Assembly (NCBI RefSeq): GCF_009789675.1
Contig: NZ_CP046913.1
Span: 3,038,001-3,102,000, forward strand
Direction of reading: 5' to 3'
From: Paraburkholderia acidisoli
GTDB lineage: Bacteria; Pseudomonadota; Gammaproteobacteria; Burkholderiales; Burkholderiaceae
Length of the DNA stretch: 64,000 nucleotides
The notes beneath the pieces were generated by a model, which made no database searches, was not told the origin of the DNA, and saw only the letters and a list, made by a program, of their open reading frames with translations. The position numbers and the translations under genes were made by a program. Below are positions 9,597 to 18,988 of this stretch, piece after piece. Position 1 is the first letter of the stretch, and each line of letters starts with the position of its first letter.

Positions 9597-9942
9597 GCGT
9601 GATCCTCGTGTGCGGTCTGCCTGCTTGCGTATCAGGCGAACCGCGGGGGTGAACTCACAGTTTTACGGCACCGCGGCGCGAAAATTGAGCGTAAGACAAT
9701 GAAAGACCGCGCGCGTCGCGCCCGCGATACGAGGCGGCTGCGGCGTGGCGCGAAAACGTTAGCGCGGCCGGGTAGGCCGAAGCGCCCTTGCGGGCGCTCA
9801 CCGGCCGACCGGAATCGACCGGCGTTACAGCACAAACCTCACCGCCGCCCAGGCGCCCAAGCGCACTCGCGGCGCCGCGCGGCGTTTCGCCGGCGCGCGC
9901 AGCCGCAGCAAACCCGTGCATCAAGCAGGCATCAAGCGCGCA
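9597..9942. other. 346-bp region between flgK and the PilZ brake gene
   Basis: Non-coding. Besides the sigma-28 promoter it contains GC-rich hairpins, for example GCGCCC-TTGC-GGGCGC near 9782-9797, which could end the upstream transcript of the brake gene. There is no T-run, so termination is uncertain. Short frames here look like shadows. Confidence 0.5.
9662..9688 (-). promoter_or_regulatory. Sigma-28 (FliA) promoter of flgKL
   Basis: Reading the minus strand, TCAATTTT - 11 bases - GCCGTAAA. This compares with the sigma-28 consensus TAAAGTTT-N11-GCCGATAA. It lies about 66 bp before the flgK start. Spacer length and the GCCG core match exactly. Confidence 0.85.
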
Positions 9943-10698
9943 TCAGCTACGCGACAAGGCACGGCGCTTCATCTCGAGCTGCGTGATGTAGCGTTGCAGC
10001 GAGTTTTCCGCGGAACCGGGCAGCGTCTCGAAGCGCAGGCCGAGGTGGAAGCGCCGGTCGCCGTTGGGCAGATCGATGAAGCGCAGCACCACGAGCGCGA
10101 GATCCACGCGCAGCTTGCCCTGCGAGCGCAGGTCGAGTTCCACGTCTTGCAGCACGAGACCCGTGTCGAGCATGGCCGCGCGTTCGTCCGTGGTGCGCAG
10201 ACCGAGGCCGCCGAGCGACAGGTCGTGCACTTCGAACTGGAAGCGCTCGCCGGTGGCCGGAATCTCGCCGCGGCAGATGCACGGTTCGAGCACGGGCGTG
10301 TCGACGCGGAAATACTCGCGGCGCTGCACGTAAAACAGCACTTCGGGGAATTCCACCTCGAACGCGGGGCGGCCTTCGTATTCGGTTTCGCGCGGCGTGC
10401 CGGTCGCGAATTCCACCCGCACGCCTTCGGGCGACGCATGGAAGTGGCACGACGGCGCCTCGAGCACGCCCCGGTTCTGCTCGGGCAGCGCGCCCCAGTC
10501 GAACACGAAGGTGTGCTCGCGGGTATTCACCGCAAGCAGACGCGTGACGAGCTGGCCGCCGCGGTATTGCAGGGTCAGGAAGTCGCCCCGGTTGACGAGA
10601 TTGCGCAACTGCACGCCAATCTCGAGCGGGTTGCGTCGCCCGAAGTCGGGCGCCTCTTCGTCGCCTGATCCTTGTTGATTCGACTGAACGGTATTCAT
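9943..10698 (-). CDS. ycgR: PilZ-domain flagellar brake protein (YcgR-like)
   Basis: 251 residues. An N-terminal YcgR-N domain (about 20-120, LVNRGDFLTLQYRGGQLVTRLL) is followed by a PilZ domain. The two c-di-GMP contacts are visible: the RxxxR motif in RREYFRVDTP and the D/NxSxxG motif in DLSLGGLGL. It is expected to bind c-di-GMP and slow or bias the motor through FliG/MotA. The ATG at 10698 (MNTVQSNQQ) is chosen over an upstream extension of 26 non-conserved residues. A sigma-28 promoter lies about 105 bp upstream, so it belongs to the late flagellar class. The gene symbol is given by family resemblance. Confidence 0.88.
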   Translation of the reverse strand: MNTVQSNQQGSGDEEAPDFGRRNPLEIGVQLRNLVNRGDFLTLQYRGGQLVTRLLAVNTREHTFVFDWGALPEQNRGVLEAPSCHFHASPEGVRVEFATGTPRETEYEGRPAFEVEFPEVLFYVQRREYFRVDTPVLEPCICRGEIPATGERFQFEVHDLSLGGLGLRTTDERAAMLDTGLVLQDVELDLRSQGKLRVDLALVVLRFIDLPNGDRRFHLGLRFETLPGSAENSLQRYITQLEMKRRALSRS

Positions 10699-10803
10699 CG
10701 GCCTGCCGGAATTTCGTGAACGTATCGGCGCGACCCAGAACACGGCCGGTGCGCGCCATTCGGGCGGCTCCGCCACCCTGTTATCTTTTCCATCTCGCCT
10801 GCA

Positions 10804-10830
10804 TTAGCGGCAGTCCGATCTAAAAATTTA
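10804..10830 (-). promoter_or_regulatory. Sigma-28 promoter of the PilZ brake gene
   Basis: On the minus strand, TAAATTTT - 11 bases - GCCGCTAA, close to the consensus TAAAGTTT-N11-GCCGATAA and pointing at the ycgR-like gene about 105 bp away. The AT-rich -35 stands out in otherwise GC-rich DNA. Confidence 0.8.
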
Positions 10831-10967
10831 GGGATATTTCGTAAAAAATCTGCGCCGCATGCCACTTCGAAAGGCGTGCCGGACAAGGCTCGCGGCGAAC
10901 GTCGCGCAACGGCCGCGAGGCAACGTTTGCGAGGCCCGAACTGCCGTCAACCTGCCGCTCCGGCCCG

Positions 10968-11969
10968 TTACGCCATCCGCGCCATGATCGTCATGAGTTT
11001 CTTCGCGTAATGAGGGTCGGTTGCGTAACCGGCGCGCTGCATGCCCTGCGCGAAACTTTCGGCGCTCTTCGAGCCGTTGATGACCGAGGCGTAGCGCGGG
11101 TTGTTCTTGAGCACGCTCGCGTAGTCCGTCATCGCGTCCTCGTACGAGTCGTAGGCGCGGAACTTCTCCACCACGCGGTGCGGCTGGCCGTTCACGTACT
11201 CGGTCGTGAGCGTGGACACCGTCTTGCCGGTCCAGTCCCTGGTCGCCTTGATGCCGAACACGTTGTGGCTGGTCGAGCCGTCGGCTTTCTTGATCTCGCG
11301 CTTGCCCCAGCCCGATTCGAGCGCGGCCTGACCCAGGATGAAGCGCGCCGGAATGCCGGTGCCGTTGGCGGCCGTCTGCGCCGCGTTGGCGAGCTTGTCG
11401 ACGAACGCGTCCACCTGCGGGTCGCCGTTGCCCTTGATCGGCGGCGTGAGCGCGCTGTTGGCGCTGTAACCGCGGCCGTTGGCGAGCGCGCCGTTGGCGG
11501 CGGCGTTGCCGTAGGCGCGGCCGAGCGCGTTGAGCATCGCGAGATTGCCTTCGTTCGCATCCGAGCCGGACATGCCCGAGAGCGCGCCCGCCACGCCACC
11601 GGCGCCGCCGGCAGCGCCGCTGCCGCCGCCGAGCGAGTTCGGGTCGCCGCCCATGCTGCGCATGAGCTGCTTGATCATGGCGTTGGCCACGCCCACGCCC
11701 TTGTTCGACATCTGCTGGGCGAGCTGCTGGTCCATCATCGACTGGAACTGCGCGCCGTCGTTGGAGTCGAGCGGGCCGTCGGAGGGCGTCGCGTCGCGCA
11801 TGCTCTTCAGCATCATCTGCGTGAACACGGCGTCGAACTGCTTGGCCGCCATCTTCACGCCCTGCTGCGGCGAGGCGTTGGCCGCCGCGCGCATCGAGTC
11901 GAAACCCTGCACGTCCAGGGCGAAACGGTTGGTCAGGTCGAGGCCGCCACCGATGTTGTTGTTGTCCAT
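10968..11969 (-). CDS. flgJ: Flagellar rod-assembly protein / peptidoglycan hydrolase FlgJ
   Basis: 333 residues with both FlgJ parts. The N-terminal rod-capping domain (about 30-110) has KMAAKQFDAVFTQMMLKSMR. A Gly/Ala-rich linker leads to a C-terminal glucosaminidase-type domain with FILGQAALESGWGKREI, whose Glu (about residue 217) is the expected catalytic acid, and NVFGIKA. It digests peptidoglycan for rod passage. The start has an AGGGGAG Shine-Dalgarno. It is the last gene of flgBCDEFGHIJ. Confidence 0.96.
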   Translation of the reverse strand: MDNNNIGGGLDLTNRFALDVQGFDSMRAAANASPQQGVKMAAKQFDAVFTQMMLKSMRDATPSDGPLDSNDGAQFQSMMDQQLAQQMSNKGVGVANAMIKQLMRSMGGDPNSLGGGSGAAGGAGGVAGALSGMSGSDANEGNLAMLNALGRAYGNAAANGALANGRGYSANSALTPPIKGNGDPQVDAFVDKLANAAQTAANGTGIPARFILGQAALESGWGKREIKKADGSTSHNVFGIKATRDWTGKTVSTLTTEYVNGQPHRVVEKFRAYDSYEDAMTDYASVLKNNPRYASVINGSKSAESFAQGMQRAGYATDPHYAKKLMTIMARMA

Positions 11970-11988
11970 GCTGCTCCCCTAAGTTCCC

Positions 11989-13188
11989 TTAGATGATTTG
12001 CAGGTCGGCGCGCAACGCGCCCGCCGCCTTCATCGCCTGCAGGATCGACATGAGGTCCGCCGGTGTCGCGCCCAGCGCGTTCAGCGCCTTCACGACCTCG
12101 GCGAGATTGGCGCCCGCCGTAACGAGCTTGAGTGATCCGTTGTCCTGCTTGAGCTGGATCTGCGACTGGCGCGCGGCCACGGTATTGCCGTTCGAGAACG
12201 CGCCGGGCTGGCTCACCGCCGTCTGCGTGTTCACGACCACCGAGAGATTGCCGTGCGCGACCGCGCAGCTTTCCAGCGTCACCATCTGGTTCATCACGAT
12301 CGAGCCGGTGCGCGCGTTCAGGATCACCTTCGCGGCCGGTTGCGCCGGATTCACGTTGAGATCCTGGATCTGCGCGATGAAACCCACCTGCGCCGAGGGA
12401 TCGGCCGGGCCGCGCACCTGGATCGTGCGGCCGTCGAGCGCGGACGCCGTGCCCTGGCCGAACATGTTGTTCACCGCCGCGACAATGCGCTGCGTGGTGT
12501 CGTAATCCATGTCGTTCACGGCCATGGTCAGCACGCCGCCTTGCTGCGCGACCGGCGAGGGCACCGCGCGTTCGACGATCGCGCCGCCCGAGATGCGGCC
12601 CGCCGCGAGCTGGTTGACCTGCACCTTGCTGCCGTTGGCCGACGCACCGGCGCCGCCCACCGCCACGTTGCCCTGCGCGAGCGCGTAGACCTGGCCGTCG
12701 GCGCCCTTGAGCGGCGTGAGCAGCAGCGTGCCGCCGCGCAGGCTCTTGGCGTTCGCGAGCGAGGACACGGTGATGTCGATCTGTTCGCCGGGCCGCGAGA
12801 ACGGCGGCAGCACGGCCGTCACCATCACCGCGGCGACGTTCTTCAGCTGCATGTTGTTGAGCGCCGACGACGACCCCGAGCTGCTCGACGTGTTGTTGAT
12901 CGAGATGCCGAGGTTCGCGAGCATGTTCGCGAGCGTCTGGGTCGTGAACGGCGCCTGGGTGGTCTGGTCGCCGGTGCCGTCGAGACCCACCACGAGGCCG
13001 TAGCCGATCAGCGGGTTGTCGCGCACGCCCTGGAACGAAACGAGGTCTTTCACGCGCTCGGCGCGCGCCGGGGTGGCGAACGCGAGCAACGCGCCGCCCG
13101 CGAACAGGAACGCCGCCGCGACGCCGAAGGTGGCCAGCAGCCCTTTCACGCGCGACCGGCGCGATTGCTGGAAGCGGATCTTTACCAT
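11989..13188 (-). CDS. flgI: Flagellar P-ring protein FlgI
   Basis: 399 residues. A Sec signal peptide with a basic start and hydrophobic core ends near [11 protein letters not shown] (about residue 43). The mature protein begins with the conserved [22 protein letters not shown]. The end LRADLQII is typical. It forms the periplasmic ring around the rod. The ATG overlaps the flgH stop by 7 bp. Confidence 0.97.
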   Translation of the reverse strand: MVKIRFQQSRRSRVKGLLATFGVAAAFLFAGGALLAFATPARAERVKDLVSFQGVRDNPLIGYGLVVGLDGTGDQTTQAPFTTQTLANMLANLGISINNTSSSSGSSSALNNMQLKNVAAVMVTAVLPPFSRPGEQIDITVSSLANAKSLRGGTLLLTPLKGADGQVYALAQGNVAVGGAGASANGSKVQVNQLAAGRISGGAIVERAVPSPVAQQGGVLTMAVNDMDYDTTQRIVAAVNNMFGQGTASALDGRTIQVRGPADPSAQVGFIAQIQDLNVNPAQPAAKVILNARTGSIVMNQMVTLESCAVAHGNLSVVVNTQTAVSQPGAFSNGNTVAARQSQIQLKQDNGSLKLVTAGANLAEVVKALNALGATPADLMSILQAMKAAGALRADLQII

Positions 13189-13895
13189 GGCGCGATGTTC
13201 AGGAAGAAGCGTTGCAGCCAGCCCATCGTTTCGGCTTCGTCGATCACGCCCTTCGCGGAGTATTCGATCTTCGCGTCGGCGACGTCGGTGGAGAGCACGG
13301 AGTTGTCTCCGGCAACGGTGTTGGGATTCACGACGCCGGAAAAGCGCACGTACTCGTTGCCCTGATTGATGAGCATCTGCTTCTCGCCGGACACCACGAG
13401 ATTGCCGTTGGGCAGCACGTTCGTCACGGTCACGGTAATCACGCCCGTGAAGGTGTTCGACGCGTTCGCGCCGCCCGTGGCGTCGAACTGGTTCGCGCCC
13501 GTCGCCGCCAGGTTCATGTGCGAGAACAGACCCGGCGCGAAGCCCGCGGTCGGCACGGCCACGCTGGTGCTGCCGCCGCGCTTGGTGTTCGCGCCCGAGG
13601 ACTTGGTCGCGTTGATGTTTTCGGAGATGACGATCGTGAGGATGTCGCCCGTGTTACGCGGACGTTGATCTTCGAACAGCGGCCGGCCCGCGTAGCCGGG
13701 GTTGTAGATCGCGCCCGGCGACATGTTGGCGGGCGGCGGCGGCGGCACGGCCGTCATCGGTTGCTGCACGATCGGCTGCTTCGGTGGCAGATAAGCGCAG
13801 CCCGCGAGCATCGCGAGCGCCACGCCCGCCGCGAGCGCCCGGACATCGGGGCGCGCCGCACGGGTGCGAGGTTGGACTGGAACGGACTGCGACAT
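13182..13895 (-). CDS. flgH: Flagellar L-ring lipoprotein FlgH
   Basis: 237 residues from the ATG at 13895; an in-frame GTG nine bases upstream is possible. A lipobox LAGC at about residues 30-33 marks it as an outer-membrane lipoprotein. The conserved stretch [20 protein letters not shown] and the C-terminus [21 protein letters not shown] are characteristic. It overlaps flgI. Confidence 0.96.
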   Translation of the reverse strand: MSQSVPVQPRTRAARPDVRALAAGVALAMLAGCAYLPPKQPIVQQPMTAVPPPPPANMSPGAIYNPGYAGRPLFEDQRPRNTGDILTIVISENINATKSSGANTKRGGSTSVAVPTAGFAPGLFSHMNLAATGANQFDATGGANASNTFTGVITVTVTNVLPNGNLVVSGEKQMLINQGNEYVRFSGVVNPNTVAGDNSVLSTDVADAKIEYSAKGVIDEAETMGWLQRFFLNIAPW

Positions 13896-13930
13896 GCTGA
13901 TCACCGACTCGATAGACTAAAAAACTAACC

Positions 13931-14719
13931 TCAGACCTGCATCTGGCTGAGGGTTTGCAGCATCTGGTCGGAAGTGGTGACCGCCTTGCTGTTGATTTCG
14001 TAAGCGCGCTGCGTCTCGATCATGTTCACGAGTTCCTGCACCACGTTCACGTTCGACGCTTCCACATAACCCTGGTTGAGCGTGCCCGAGCCGTTCTGGC
14101 CCGGCGACGACACCGTGGGCGCACCCGACGACGCCGTTTCCGACATCAGGTTCTGGCCGTTCGACTGCAGGCCCGTCGGGTTGATGAACATGGCGAGCTG
14201 GAGCGTGCCGATGGTCGTGTTATTGGTCGAGCCCGGCGTCGTGACCGTCACCACGCCGTCGCTGCCGATGGTCAGCGAGGTCGCGTTGGCGGGCACGGTG
14301 ATAGCCGGCATCACCTGATAGCCGCTCGAGGTCACGAGCTGGCCCTGCGCGTTGGTCTGGAACGAGCCGTCGCGCGTGTAAGCCGTCGTGCCGTCGGGCA
14401 TCTGCACCTGGAAGAAGCCCGCGCCGTTGATCGCCACGTCCTTCGAGTTGCCGGTTTGTTGCAGGTTGCCCTGCGTGTAGAGCTTCTCGGTCGCCACCTG
14501 CTGCACGCCCGTGCCGATCTGGCTGCCCGAGGGCAGTTCGGTTTGCTGGGTCGAATTGGCGCCCGGCTGACGCAGCGTCTGGTACATGAGATCTTCGAAC
14601 ACGGCGCGCGAACCCTTGAAGCCATTGGTGCTCACGTTCGCGAGGTTGTTCGAGATCACGTCCATCTGCGACTGCTGGGCTTGCATGCCGGTAGCGGCGA
14701 TGTAAAGCGATCGGTTCAC
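13931..14719 (-). CDS. flgG: Distal rod protein FlgG
   Basis: 262 residues starting at GTG ([16 protein letters not shown], matching the family's [12 protein letters not shown]), with GGAGAAAG eight bases upstream. The longer frame up to 14776 adds 19 non-homologous residues. The N-terminal motif [12 protein letters not shown] and C-terminal [26 protein letters not shown] are the rod/hook signature. Confidence 0.97.
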   Translation of the reverse strand: MNRSLYIAATGMQAQQSQMDVISNNLANVSTNGFKGSRAVFEDLMYQTLRQPGANSTQQTELPSGSQIGTGVQQVATEKLYTQGNLQQTGNSKDVAINGAGFFQVQMPDGTTAYTRDGSFQTNAQGQLVTSSGYQVMPAITVPANATSLTIGSDGVVTVTTPGSTNNTTIGTLQLAMFINPTGLQSNGQNLMSETASSGAPTVSSPGQNGSGTLNQGYVEASNVNVVQELVNMIETQRAYEINSKAVTTSDQMLQTLSQMQV

Positions 14720-14824
14720 GGTGTCTTTCTCCAGGCTTGGCCTGCTGCGCAGTGTACGCGGCCCGGCTGCCTTCAATTGCCCGAATTCAGGCGATTTCCG
14801 CCCTGAATTCGCGGTCTGCGTTGC

Positions 14825-15583
14825 TTAGCTGAAGTTGAGCAGCTGGTTGGCGCTCTGCTCGTTCTGGTCCGCGTTCGAGAGCAGCTTGGTCTGCATCTGG
14901 AACTGGCGGGCGTTGGTGATCATCGAGACCATGGCCGCCACGGGGTTCACGTTGCTGCCCTCGAGCGACTCGGTCGCGATCTGCACGGTCGGGTCCGCGT
15001 CGGCGGGATTACCGTCCGCCGTGCGAAAGAGACCGTCGTCGCCGCGCGTGAGCGCGCCCGCGTCCGGATTGACGAACTTGATCTGGTCGATCACGGCAAT
15101 GGCGTCGGCGGGACTGCCCGGCGCGATGGCCGAAACCGTGCCGTCCTTGCCGATCGTGACCGCCGAGCCCGGCGGCACGCCGATCGGGCCGCCGCTGCCG
15201 ATCACCTGCTGGTTCGCGGCCGTCACGAGCTGCCCGTTCTGGTCGACATGCAGATTGCCCGCGCGCGTGTAGGCCTCGTTGCCGTCGGCCGTCTGCACGG
15301 CCATGAAACCCGAGCCCTGAATGGCGATGTCGAGCGGATTGCCGGTGCGCGAGATCGCGCCGGGCGTCATGTCCGAACCCGGCGTGGCCGAGAGCACGAA
15401 CGTGCGGGTCGTCTCGTCGTTCACGCTCGAGCCGTCGCCGAACGACATCGGCACGGCGCGAAAGTTGGCGAGCTGGGCGCGAAAGCCCGTGGTCGAGACG
15501 TTCGCGAGGTTGTTCGCGACGACGCTTTGCTGCTCGAGCGCCTGGCTCGCGCCCGTCATCGCGGTGTAGATCAAACGGTCCAT
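14825..15583 (-). CDS. flgF: Proximal rod protein FlgF
   Basis: 252 residues. It begins MDRLIYTAMTGASQALEQQ and has the axial motif [20 protein letters not shown]. The C-terminal domain SLEGSNVNPVAAMVSMITNARQFQMQTK is conserved in FlgF. It lies between flgE and flgG, as expected. Confidence 0.97.
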   Translation of the reverse strand: MDRLIYTAMTGASQALEQQSVVANNLANVSTTGFRAQLANFRAVPMSFGDGSSVNDETTRTFVLSATPGSDMTPGAISRTGNPLDIAIQGSGFMAVQTADGNEAYTRAGNLHVDQNGQLVTAANQQVIGSGGPIGVPPGSAVTIGKDGTVSAIAPGSPADAIAVIDQIKFVNPDAGALTRGDDGLFRTADGNPADADPTVQIATESLEGSNVNPVAAMVSMITNARQFQMQTKLLSNADQNEQSANQLLNFS

Positions 15584-15611
15584 GACGTATCCGGTGCGTT
15601 AAGACTTCGCG

Positions 15612-16847
15612 TTACATCTGCAGCAGCGTCTGGTCGACGGTCTGCTGCGTCTTGATGGTCTGCGCGTTCGCCTGATAGTTGCGCTGCGCCGTGATCAGGT
15701 CCACGAGCTGGTTGGTCAGGTCGACGTTCGACGCTTCTTCCGCGCCGCCCGTGAGCGTGCCGTGGTTCGTGCTGCCCGGCGTGGAGACCTGCGCGACGCC
15801 CGAAGCCGAGGTTTCCTGGAACTGGTTGCCGCCGAGGTTCAGGAGGCCGTTCGGGTTGTTGAAGTTCGCGAGCGTGATCTGACCGAGCGCCATGGTCTGG
15901 CCGTTCGAGTAGTTGCCCGTGATGGTGCCGTCCGAGCCGATCGAGAAGTTCGACAGCGAGCCGCTCGCGTAGCCGTTCTGCGTGAGGTTGTTCACGCCCG
16001 AGGTGCCGCCGTACTGCGTCGTGCCCGTGAAGTCGACCGTGATGGTCTGGTTCGCGGCGCCGTCGGTCGGCGTGATGTTGAGCTGGAACTGGCCGAGCTG
16101 CGAGGTGGCGGTGCCCGTCGAGGCGTCGGTCGTGCCCGTGAGATTGCCCGACGAGTCGAACGCCATCGTGCCCATGTCGGTGGTCGTGCCGCCGTTCACC
16201 GCGTACACCTCGGCCGAGCCGGTCGAGTTCTGCACGAAGTACAGGTTGACCTGCTGCGTGCCGCCGAGCGAGTCGTAGCCCGTGATCGAGGTCGAGTAGC
16301 TGTAGCTGTTCGAGTTGCTCGGGTCGAACGTCGAGGACGTCGGCGCCGTGGCCTGCGCGTTCAGGTTCAGCTGCGCGGTGATGCTGCTGGTCGCGAGCGG
16401 CGCGATGTTGGTGGTCGGCACCTTGAGCGGCACGGTGGCCGCCGTGTTGATCACGCCCGTCGCGTCGGCGGCGTAGCCCATCAGGTCGTGGCCGGTCGCG
16501 TCGGTGATGTAGCCATTCTTGTCGAGCTGAAACACGCCGTTACGCGAATACGTGACGGTGCCGTTGCTCGACATCTGGAAGAAGCCGTTGCCGTTGATCG
16601 CGACGTCGAGCGCCTGGCCCGTCGTGGTGATCGTGCCCTGCGAGAAGTCCTGCTGGACGGTCGAGAGCGAGGCGCCGAGACCGATCTGGTTGCCCACGGC
16701 GGTCGCGATCGTGTTCGCGTACACGTCGGCGAACTGCGCCGTGCTTTGCTTGAAGCCGACGGTGTTCGCGTTCGCGATGTTGTTGCCAATCACGTCGAGG
16801 TCGTTCGACGACGCGGCGAGGCCGCTCAATCCTTGCTGGTAGCCCAT
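15612..16847 (-). CDS. flgE: Flagellar hook protein FlgE
   Basis: 411 residues, usual length. The N-terminus MGYQQGLSGLAASSNDLDVIGNNIANANTVGFK and the C-terminus EASNVDLTNQLVDLITAQRNYQANAQ are the hook signatures. The central domains are Ser/Thr/Gly-rich. A GGAGT Shine-Dalgarno precedes the ATG, 26 bp after flgD. Confidence 0.97.
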   Translation of the reverse strand: MGYQQGLSGLAASSNDLDVIGNNIANANTVGFKQSTAQFADVYANTIATAVGNQIGLGASLSTVQQDFSQGTITTTGQALDVAINGNGFFQMSSNGTVTYSRNGVFQLDKNGYITDATGHDLMGYAADATGVINTAATVPLKVPTTNIAPLATSSITAQLNLNAQATAPTSSTFDPSNSNSYSYSTSITGYDSLGGTQQVNLYFVQNSTGSAEVYAVNGGTTTDMGTMAFDSSGNLTGTTDASTGTATSQLGQFQLNITPTDGAANQTITVDFTGTTQYGGTSGVNNLTQNGYASGSLSNFSIGSDGTITGNYSNGQTMALGQITLANFNNPNGLLNLGGNQFQETSASGVAQVSTPGSTNHGTLTGGAEEASNVDLTNQLVDLITAQRNYQANAQTIKTQQTVDQTLLQM

Positions 16848-16873
16848 GTTTGTCTACTCCGCGTTTATCGTGT

Positions 16874-17587
16874 TCAGAGAATGCCGGCGACGCCCGAGAG
16901 CGCGACCGTCTTGCCGTTGGCGAGCGAAAGGCTCGCGGTGCCATCCGCCTGCTGGATGACGCCTTGCACCTGGCTTGCGACGAGCGACGTCGCGGTCGTC
17001 GACGAACCGTTGACGGTCGCCGTGGCGCTGATGGTGTAGGTCCCGTCGGCCACCGTGGCGCCCGACGTGTCCTTGCCGTCCCACGTAACCGGCACGGTGC
17101 CCGCCGATTCCGCGCCGAGGTCGATCGTGCGCACGACCGAGCCTGCCGAGTTGGTGATGTTGACCTTGACGTCCGAAGCCGCCGAGGTGAGCTGCACGCC
17201 CAGTTCGGGCGAGCTGCCGCTCGAGACCGTCGCGCTCGATCCCGGCGCGAGCACGGTCGAGCCGATCAGCAGCGCGGCCTGCGCGTTCTGGCCCGCGGAC
17301 AGCTGCGTGGACAGCGACGACAGCGAGGTGTTGAGCTGCGCGATGCCCGAAACCGTGTTGATCTGGGCGAGCTGCGAGGTCATCTGCGAGCTGTCCATCG
17401 GATTGGTCGGGTCCTGGTTCTGCAGCTGCGCGACGAGCAGTTGCAGAAAGGTGCTCTGCAGGTCGTTGGCGCTGCTGGTGCTGCTGGTGCCGCTCGAGGA
17501 CGACGAACTCGTCCCGTTCATGGTGTCGAGCAGTTGCTGCGACACGGTGGTGGTGCTGCCACCGATGGTGGTGTTGCTGGAACTCAA
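16874..17587 (-). CDS. flgD: Hook-capping scaffold protein FlgD
   Basis: 237 residues beginning at a TTG (SSSNTTIGGSTTTVSQQLL) with GAGGAG seven bases upstream. The family core FLQLLVAQLQNQDPTNPMDSSQMTSQLAQ is present at about residues 46-75, followed by a FlgD Ig-like/Tudor region. It caps the growing hook and leaves when finished. Confidence 0.95.
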   Translation of the reverse strand: MSSSNTTIGGSTTTVSQQLLDTMNGTSSSSSSGTSSTSSANDLQSTFLQLLVAQLQNQDPTNPMDSSQMTSQLAQINTVSGIAQLNTSLSSLSTQLSAGQNAQAALLIGSTVLAPGSSATVSSGSSPELGVQLTSAASDVKVNITNSAGSVVRTIDLGAESAGTVPVTWDGKDTSGATVADGTYTISATATVNGSSTTATSLVASQVQGVIQQADGTASLSLANGKTVALSGVAGIL

Positions 17588-17726
17588 CGCGTTCTCCTCG
17601 GATGCGCCTTCAGCAGGCGCTGCGTACTGTGCTCTGTGCGTGTGGTGAGGGCGCGCGCGCCGTTACGTGCGTGCGCCTGGTCTCTGGGTGCTGCCTGAAT
17701 CGGCGAAAACAATCCGTGGGGCGTTG

Positions 17727-18152
17727 TTACGAGCCGATGGTCAACGTCTTCAACATCAACTGCTTGGCGGTGTTCAGGGTTTCGACGTTCGCCTGGTACG
17801 AGCGCGAGGCCGAAATCATGTTCACCATCTCCTGCACGGGATCGACGTTGGGCATCGTCACGTAGCCTTCCGCGTTGGCGGAAGGGTTGCTCGGGTCATA
17901 CGTCTGCTTCATCGGCGTGGGGTCGTCCACCACGCCCGTGACCTTGACGCCGCCCACCTGCTGGCCGGAAGCCGTGCGCGCCCCGCCGAGCGGGTCGACG
18001 GCGAACACGACCTGCTTCGCCTTGTACGGCTGGCCGTCGGGGCCGGTCGCGCTGTCGGCGTTGGCGAGATTGGACGCCGTCACGTTCAGGCGCTGCGATT
18101 CCGCCGACATGGCGGAACCGGCAACGCTGAAGATATTCATCAGGGATGGCAT
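17727..18152 (-). CDS. flgC: Proximal rod protein FlgC
   Basis: 141 residues from [20 protein letters not shown], standard FlgC length. The motif [14 protein letters not shown] and the C-terminal [24 protein letters not shown] are diagnostic. The frame stays open upstream into flgB, but that portion is a shadow. A 139-bp non-coding gap separates it from flgD. Confidence 0.96.
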   Translation of the reverse strand: MPSLMNIFSVAGSAMSAESQRLNVTASNLANADSATGPDGQPYKAKQVVFAVDPLGGARTASGQQVGGVKVTGVVDDPTPMKQTYDPSNPSANAEGYVTMPNVDPVQEMVNMISASRSYQANVETLNTAKQLMLKTLTIGS

Positions 18153-18250
18153 GGTTTGAGTGACCTCGCGTCGATTGCGGTTTGGGTCGTGAAAACGGGT
18201 GGATCGGGTTAAGGCCGGGTTGGGCCGGGTTGGGCTCGACTCGCCGCGGA

Positions 18251-18757
18251 TTAGCTCGAACCCGAGGTGATCGCGGACATCATCGTTTTGATCTGCTGCG
18301 ACATGACCGTCATGCCCGACTCGAAGTGCAGCGCGTTGTCGGCGAACTGCACGCGCTCGGTGTCGAGATCGACGGTGTTGCCGTCGAGCGCGGGTTGGGT
18401 CGGCGTGCGGTACATCAGGGCGCTCGTGTAGGTGTCGGCCGGGCCGCCGGTCGGGATCAGCTTCGCGTTGCCGCTCATGTGACCGGATTCCGTCGACGCC
18501 ATCTGCATGCCGTTCGCCACGCCCGCGGGCTGCGCCATCGCGAGCGGTTGCGAGCCCGTCGTCGCCATGTGGTTCGTGCCGCTCACGCCTTGCTGCTTGA
18601 GCGCGCCGGCGAGCGAAGCCGCGAAGTCCACGTCGCGCGCCTGGTAGCCGGGCGTGTCGGCGTTGGCGATATTCGACGAGATGAGCGCCTGGCGCGTGGC
18701 GCGCACGTCGAGCGCTTCGCGCCCGAAGGCGAATTCGGCATCGAGTTTGTCCAGCAT
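18251..18757 (-). CDS. flgB: Proximal rod protein FlgB
   Basis: 168 residues from the ATG at 18757 ([20 protein letters not shown]), with ACGGAGAACG upstream. A further 32 in-frame residues are non-conserved. It has [20 protein letters not shown] and a rod-type C-terminus. It is the first gene of flgBCDEFGHIJ, divergent from flgA; the 231-bp shared gap should hold the FlhDC-dependent promoters. Confidence 0.95.
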   Translation of the reverse strand: MLDKLDAEFAFGREALDVRATRQALISSNIANADTPGYQARDVDFAASLAGALKQQGVSGTNHMATTGSQPLAMAQPAGVANGMQMASTESGHMSGNAKLIPTGGPADTYTSALMYRTPTQPALDGNTVDLDTERVQFADNALHFESGMTVMSQQIKTMMSAITSGSS

Positions 18758-18988
18758 CGGGCGTTCTCCGTGATACGTCCTGCTTTCGGCAGGCTGACGC
18801 GCCGGGTCGACCGGCGCAAACGTTAGGCGCTCGGTCCAGAGGCCTTTGCGCATGGAGAGGAATGTTAGGGGGGGAGCGCAAGAACCAATCTGACGAATAG
18901 CCGGTAAAGCGCCCCTCTATTCGAGGGAAGCGCGCGGGATGCGCCCCCTAGAATGCGAGGCGTGTCAATGCATTGATGGAGAAAGACG

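Noticed and set aside
7623..9602. 659-codon plus-strand frame over flgK
   Set aside because: Antisense shadow of flgK with Arg/Val/Ala-rich composition.
10695..10886. 63-codon minus-strand frame upstream of the PilZ brake gene
   Set aside because: It spans the sigma-28 promoter, lacks a Shine-Dalgarno and shows no conserved features.
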